A stretch of DNA of 64,000 bases, taken from Nostoc sp. KVJ20 (GTDB taxonomy: Bacteria > Cyanobacteriota > Cyanobacteriia > Cyanobacteriales > Nostocaceae). Numbering within the stretch: position 1 is the first letter of the stretch; every line of letters starts with the position of its first letter. Made by a program: the position numbers and the translations under genes. Shown here piece by piece: positions 62,334 to 64,000 of this stretch. The notes beneath the pieces were generated by a model. It did not search any database and was not told where the DNA came from. It saw nothing but the letters and a program-made list of their open reading frames with translations. The stretch is taken from assembly GCF_001712795.1 (NCBI RefSeq), contig NZ_KV757632.1, positions 48,115-112,114 on the forward strand, given 5' to 3'.

Positions 62334-63854
62334 ATGGCTAAATTTGGTTTTGTGCGTTGGCTGTATTTATGTGTCTTCATAGGTTTTAGCTGTTTATTAC
62401 TGATTAGCTGTGCTGTAAACTCTAGCGCTGGGAAAACTCTGCGGGTTGCTACGGAACCGACGTTTCCACCTTTTGAGTTTCAAAGACAAGGTGGTGAGTT
62501 GCAGGGTTTTTCGATTGATTTGATGAATGCGATTGCACTTACAGCTAACTTTAAGGTGGATTTTCAAAGTCTGCCTTTTGATGGGATGATCTCAGCTTTG
62601 CAAGCCAAAACGGTAGATGCGGCCCTTAGTTCGATCACGATTACAGAGGAGAGGGCGAAGACGATTTCTTTTTCCCGTCCCTATTTTAAGGCTGGGTTAG
62701 CGATCGCAATTCGTGCAGACAATCAAGATATTACTGGTTTTGACAGTCTCAAAAATAAAAAAATCGCAGTCCAAATTGGCACAACTGGGGCTGCAAAGGC
62801 TAAAAGTGTTCCTGGGGTGCAAATTCGCAGTTTTGATTCAGCACCTATAGCCCTGCAAGAATTGTCCAATGGTAATGTGGATGCAGTAATTAATGATGCA
62901 CCTGTTACTTTATATGCTATTAAGACGGGCAATCTCAAGGGAATTAAAGTAGTAGAGCAATTACTGACAGAAGAGTTTTATGGAATTGCTACGGCTAAAA
63001 ATTCGCCGAATTTGGCATTGATAAATGATGGTTTGGATAGGGTGTTGAAAAATGGCACTTATGCCCAAATTTACCAAAAATGGTTTCAAATCGAACCGCC
63101 ATCATTACCAGATAAATCACCATTTGAGAATCAAACTAACACTAACGCACCTAACATATTTACTTCAATTAGCGTGATTTTACAGGCTTTGCCAAGTCTA
63201 TTGCAGGGTGCATTGGTAACATTGCAATTGACGATACTTTCTGTAGTGTTTGGTTTAATTGGCGGTTCGCTGATTGGTATTACACGCCTTTCTCGTATCG
63301 CACCTATGCGTTGGATAGCGAGGGCGTATGTAGATTTTTTTCGGGGAACGCCTTTGCTGGTGCAAATTTTTATGATTTACTTTGGTTTCCCAGCAATTTT
63401 GCAAGAACTTGGTTTGACATTTACTTTTGATCGCCTCACTGCTGGAGTAATTGCTTTAAGTTTGAATAGCGCTGCATATATTGCCGAAGTTGTGCGTGCG
63501 GGGATTCAATCGATTGAAACAGGACAATCAGAAGCAGCACAATCATTAGGTTTGAGTTCTGTGCAAACTATGAGTTATGTAATTTTTCCCCAAGCTTTCC
63601 GGCGGATGATTCCACCTTTAGGTAATGAGTTTATCAGTTTGTTGAAAGATACTAGCTTAGTTGCGGTAATTGGGTTTGAAGAATTGTTCCGCAAAGGACA
63701 GTTAATTGTTGCTGACAACTATCGCGCTTTTGAGATTTACGCCGGTGTCGCGGTGGTTTATTTGTGTTTGACATTACTTTCTTCACAGGCATTTAGTCGT
63801 TTAGAAATGTGGATGAATCCGGTTAAACGCCAGAAGAAATACGATATTCAGTAG
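62334..63854 (+). CDS. Fused binding protein-permease of an amino acid ABC transporter
   Basis: A 506-residue two-domain protein. The N-terminus has a signal with lipobox LLISC (Cys26). Residues about 35-255 form a solute-binding domain (LRVATEPTFPPFEFQRQGGE, then SSITITEERAKTISFSRPYF). Residues about 275-500 form a HisM/GlnP-type permease domain with four to five helices and the EAA-loop EAAQSLGLSSVQTMSYVIFP. The fusion form is known for BgtB in cyanobacteria and related Gram-positive proteins. The divergent ATPase gene is its partner. Substrate is predicted to be a polar or basic amino acid. Confidence 0.94.
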   Translation: MAKFGFVRWLYLCVFIGFSCLLLISCAVNSSAGKTLRVATEPTFPPFEFQRQGGELQGFSIDLMNAIALTANFKVDFQSLPFDGMISALQAKTVDAALSSITITEERAKTISFSRPYFKAGLAIAIRADNQDITGFDSLKNKKIAVQIGTTGAAKAKSVPGVQIRSFDSAPIALQELSNGNVDAVINDAPVTLYAIKTGNLKGIKVVEQLLTEEFYGIATAKNSPNLALINDGLDRVLKNGTYAQIYQKWFQIEPPSLPDKSPFENQTNTNAPNIFTSISVILQALPSLLQGALVTLQLTILSVVFGLIGGSLIGITRLSRIAPMRWIARAYVDFFRGTPLLVQIFMIYFGFPAILQELGLTFTFDRLTAGVIALSLNSAAYIAEVVRAGIQSIETGQSEAAQSLGLSSVQTMSYVIFPQAFRRMIPPLGNEFISLLKDTSLVAVIGFEELFRKGQLIVADNYRAFEIYAGVAVVYLCLTLLSSQAFSRLEMWMNPVKRQKKYDIQ

Positions 63855-63910
63855 TGGCGTGTCAAGACTAAATTGTTGCAATAAATTTTCTTGTGGTGTG
63901 GGCATCTTTC

Positions 63911-64000
63911 CATTGGTGTCAACTTAAGCTAAAACACTTATTCCACAGGCTTTTTACCCCCCTTAATCCCCCCTTATAAAGGCTATCCATTAGTCACATC
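63911..64000. mobile_element. Left end of a family A element, cut by the window edge
   Basis: CATTGGTGTCAACTTAAGCT at 63911-63930 is the same terminal sequence as the element at 27127-27332. The interior then diverges, with a CCCCCTTAATCCCCCCTTAT stretch. The right end is outside the window or missing. Confidence 0.5.

Overview
The window comes from the chromosome of a filamentous heterocyst-forming cyanobacterium, most likely Nostoc or a close relative in the Nostocales. The evidence is a full-length HetR, a PatX-type RGSGR protein, the phycobilisome subunit ApcF, glutamine synthetase next to its inactivating factor GifA, CP12, XisH/XisI, frequent GCGATCGC (HIP1) sites, and many short palindromic repeats and heptamer arrays of the kind found between Nostoc genes. 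No rRNA, tRNA, prophage or complete transposase gene was found.

Layout. 1-8 kb: the 3' tail of an unknown gene, a TIGR03032-type protein, hetR with a long 5' region, and a coiled-coil/EamA fusion transporter. 8-14 kb: phosphate permease, zinc alcohol dehydrogenase, a PIN/HTH toxin-antitoxin-like pair, an FAD oxidoreductase. 14-24 kb: patX, a ferritin-like protein, gifA and glnA (convergent), apcF, xisH-xisI, a TlyA methyltransferase, cp12, a dynamin/Era-like GTPase and small genes. 24-30 kb: a repeat-rich stretch with a truncated DUF1016 gene, a HAD hydrolase, a NurA-domain protein and a Uma2 nuclease. 30-37 kb: a signalling locus (PAS/GAF kinase, PhnD-like lipoprotein, HAMP kinase, FHA membrane protein). 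36.7-43.6 kb: a stress-type TerD cluster (three TerD proteins, a TerD-VWA protein, a zinc-ribbon metalloprotease) and an Lhr-like helicase. 43.9-53 kb: PEP-CTERM protein, glycosyltransferase, TetR regulator with an RND efflux pump. 53-64 kb: RpiB, carotenoid oxygenase, CAP lipoprotein, HGSNAT-like acyltransferase, PrxQ, LrtA/HPF, LipB, and a divergent amino acid ABC transporter.

How the parts fit. The left third is centred on nitrogen control: glnA and gifA have perfect GTAN8TAC (NtcA) boxes placed as expected for activation (glnA) and repression (gifA). A third GTAN8TAC box with a suitably spaced -10 lies upstream of hetR. patX carries a TCCGGA motif of the heterocyst-specific (DIF) promoter class. 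So the HetR activator, an RGSGR inhibitor and the ammonium-assimilation switch all lie within about 16 kb.

Most of the non-coding DNA is explained by at least five families of small palindromic elements with matching ends (MITE-like), plus heptamer tandem repeats. One such element has become the 3' end of a truncated nuclease gene. The least conventional loci are the PhnD-kinase-kinase-FHA set and the TerD/VWA/metalloprotease set. Names rest on motif recognition by eye; no database search was run.
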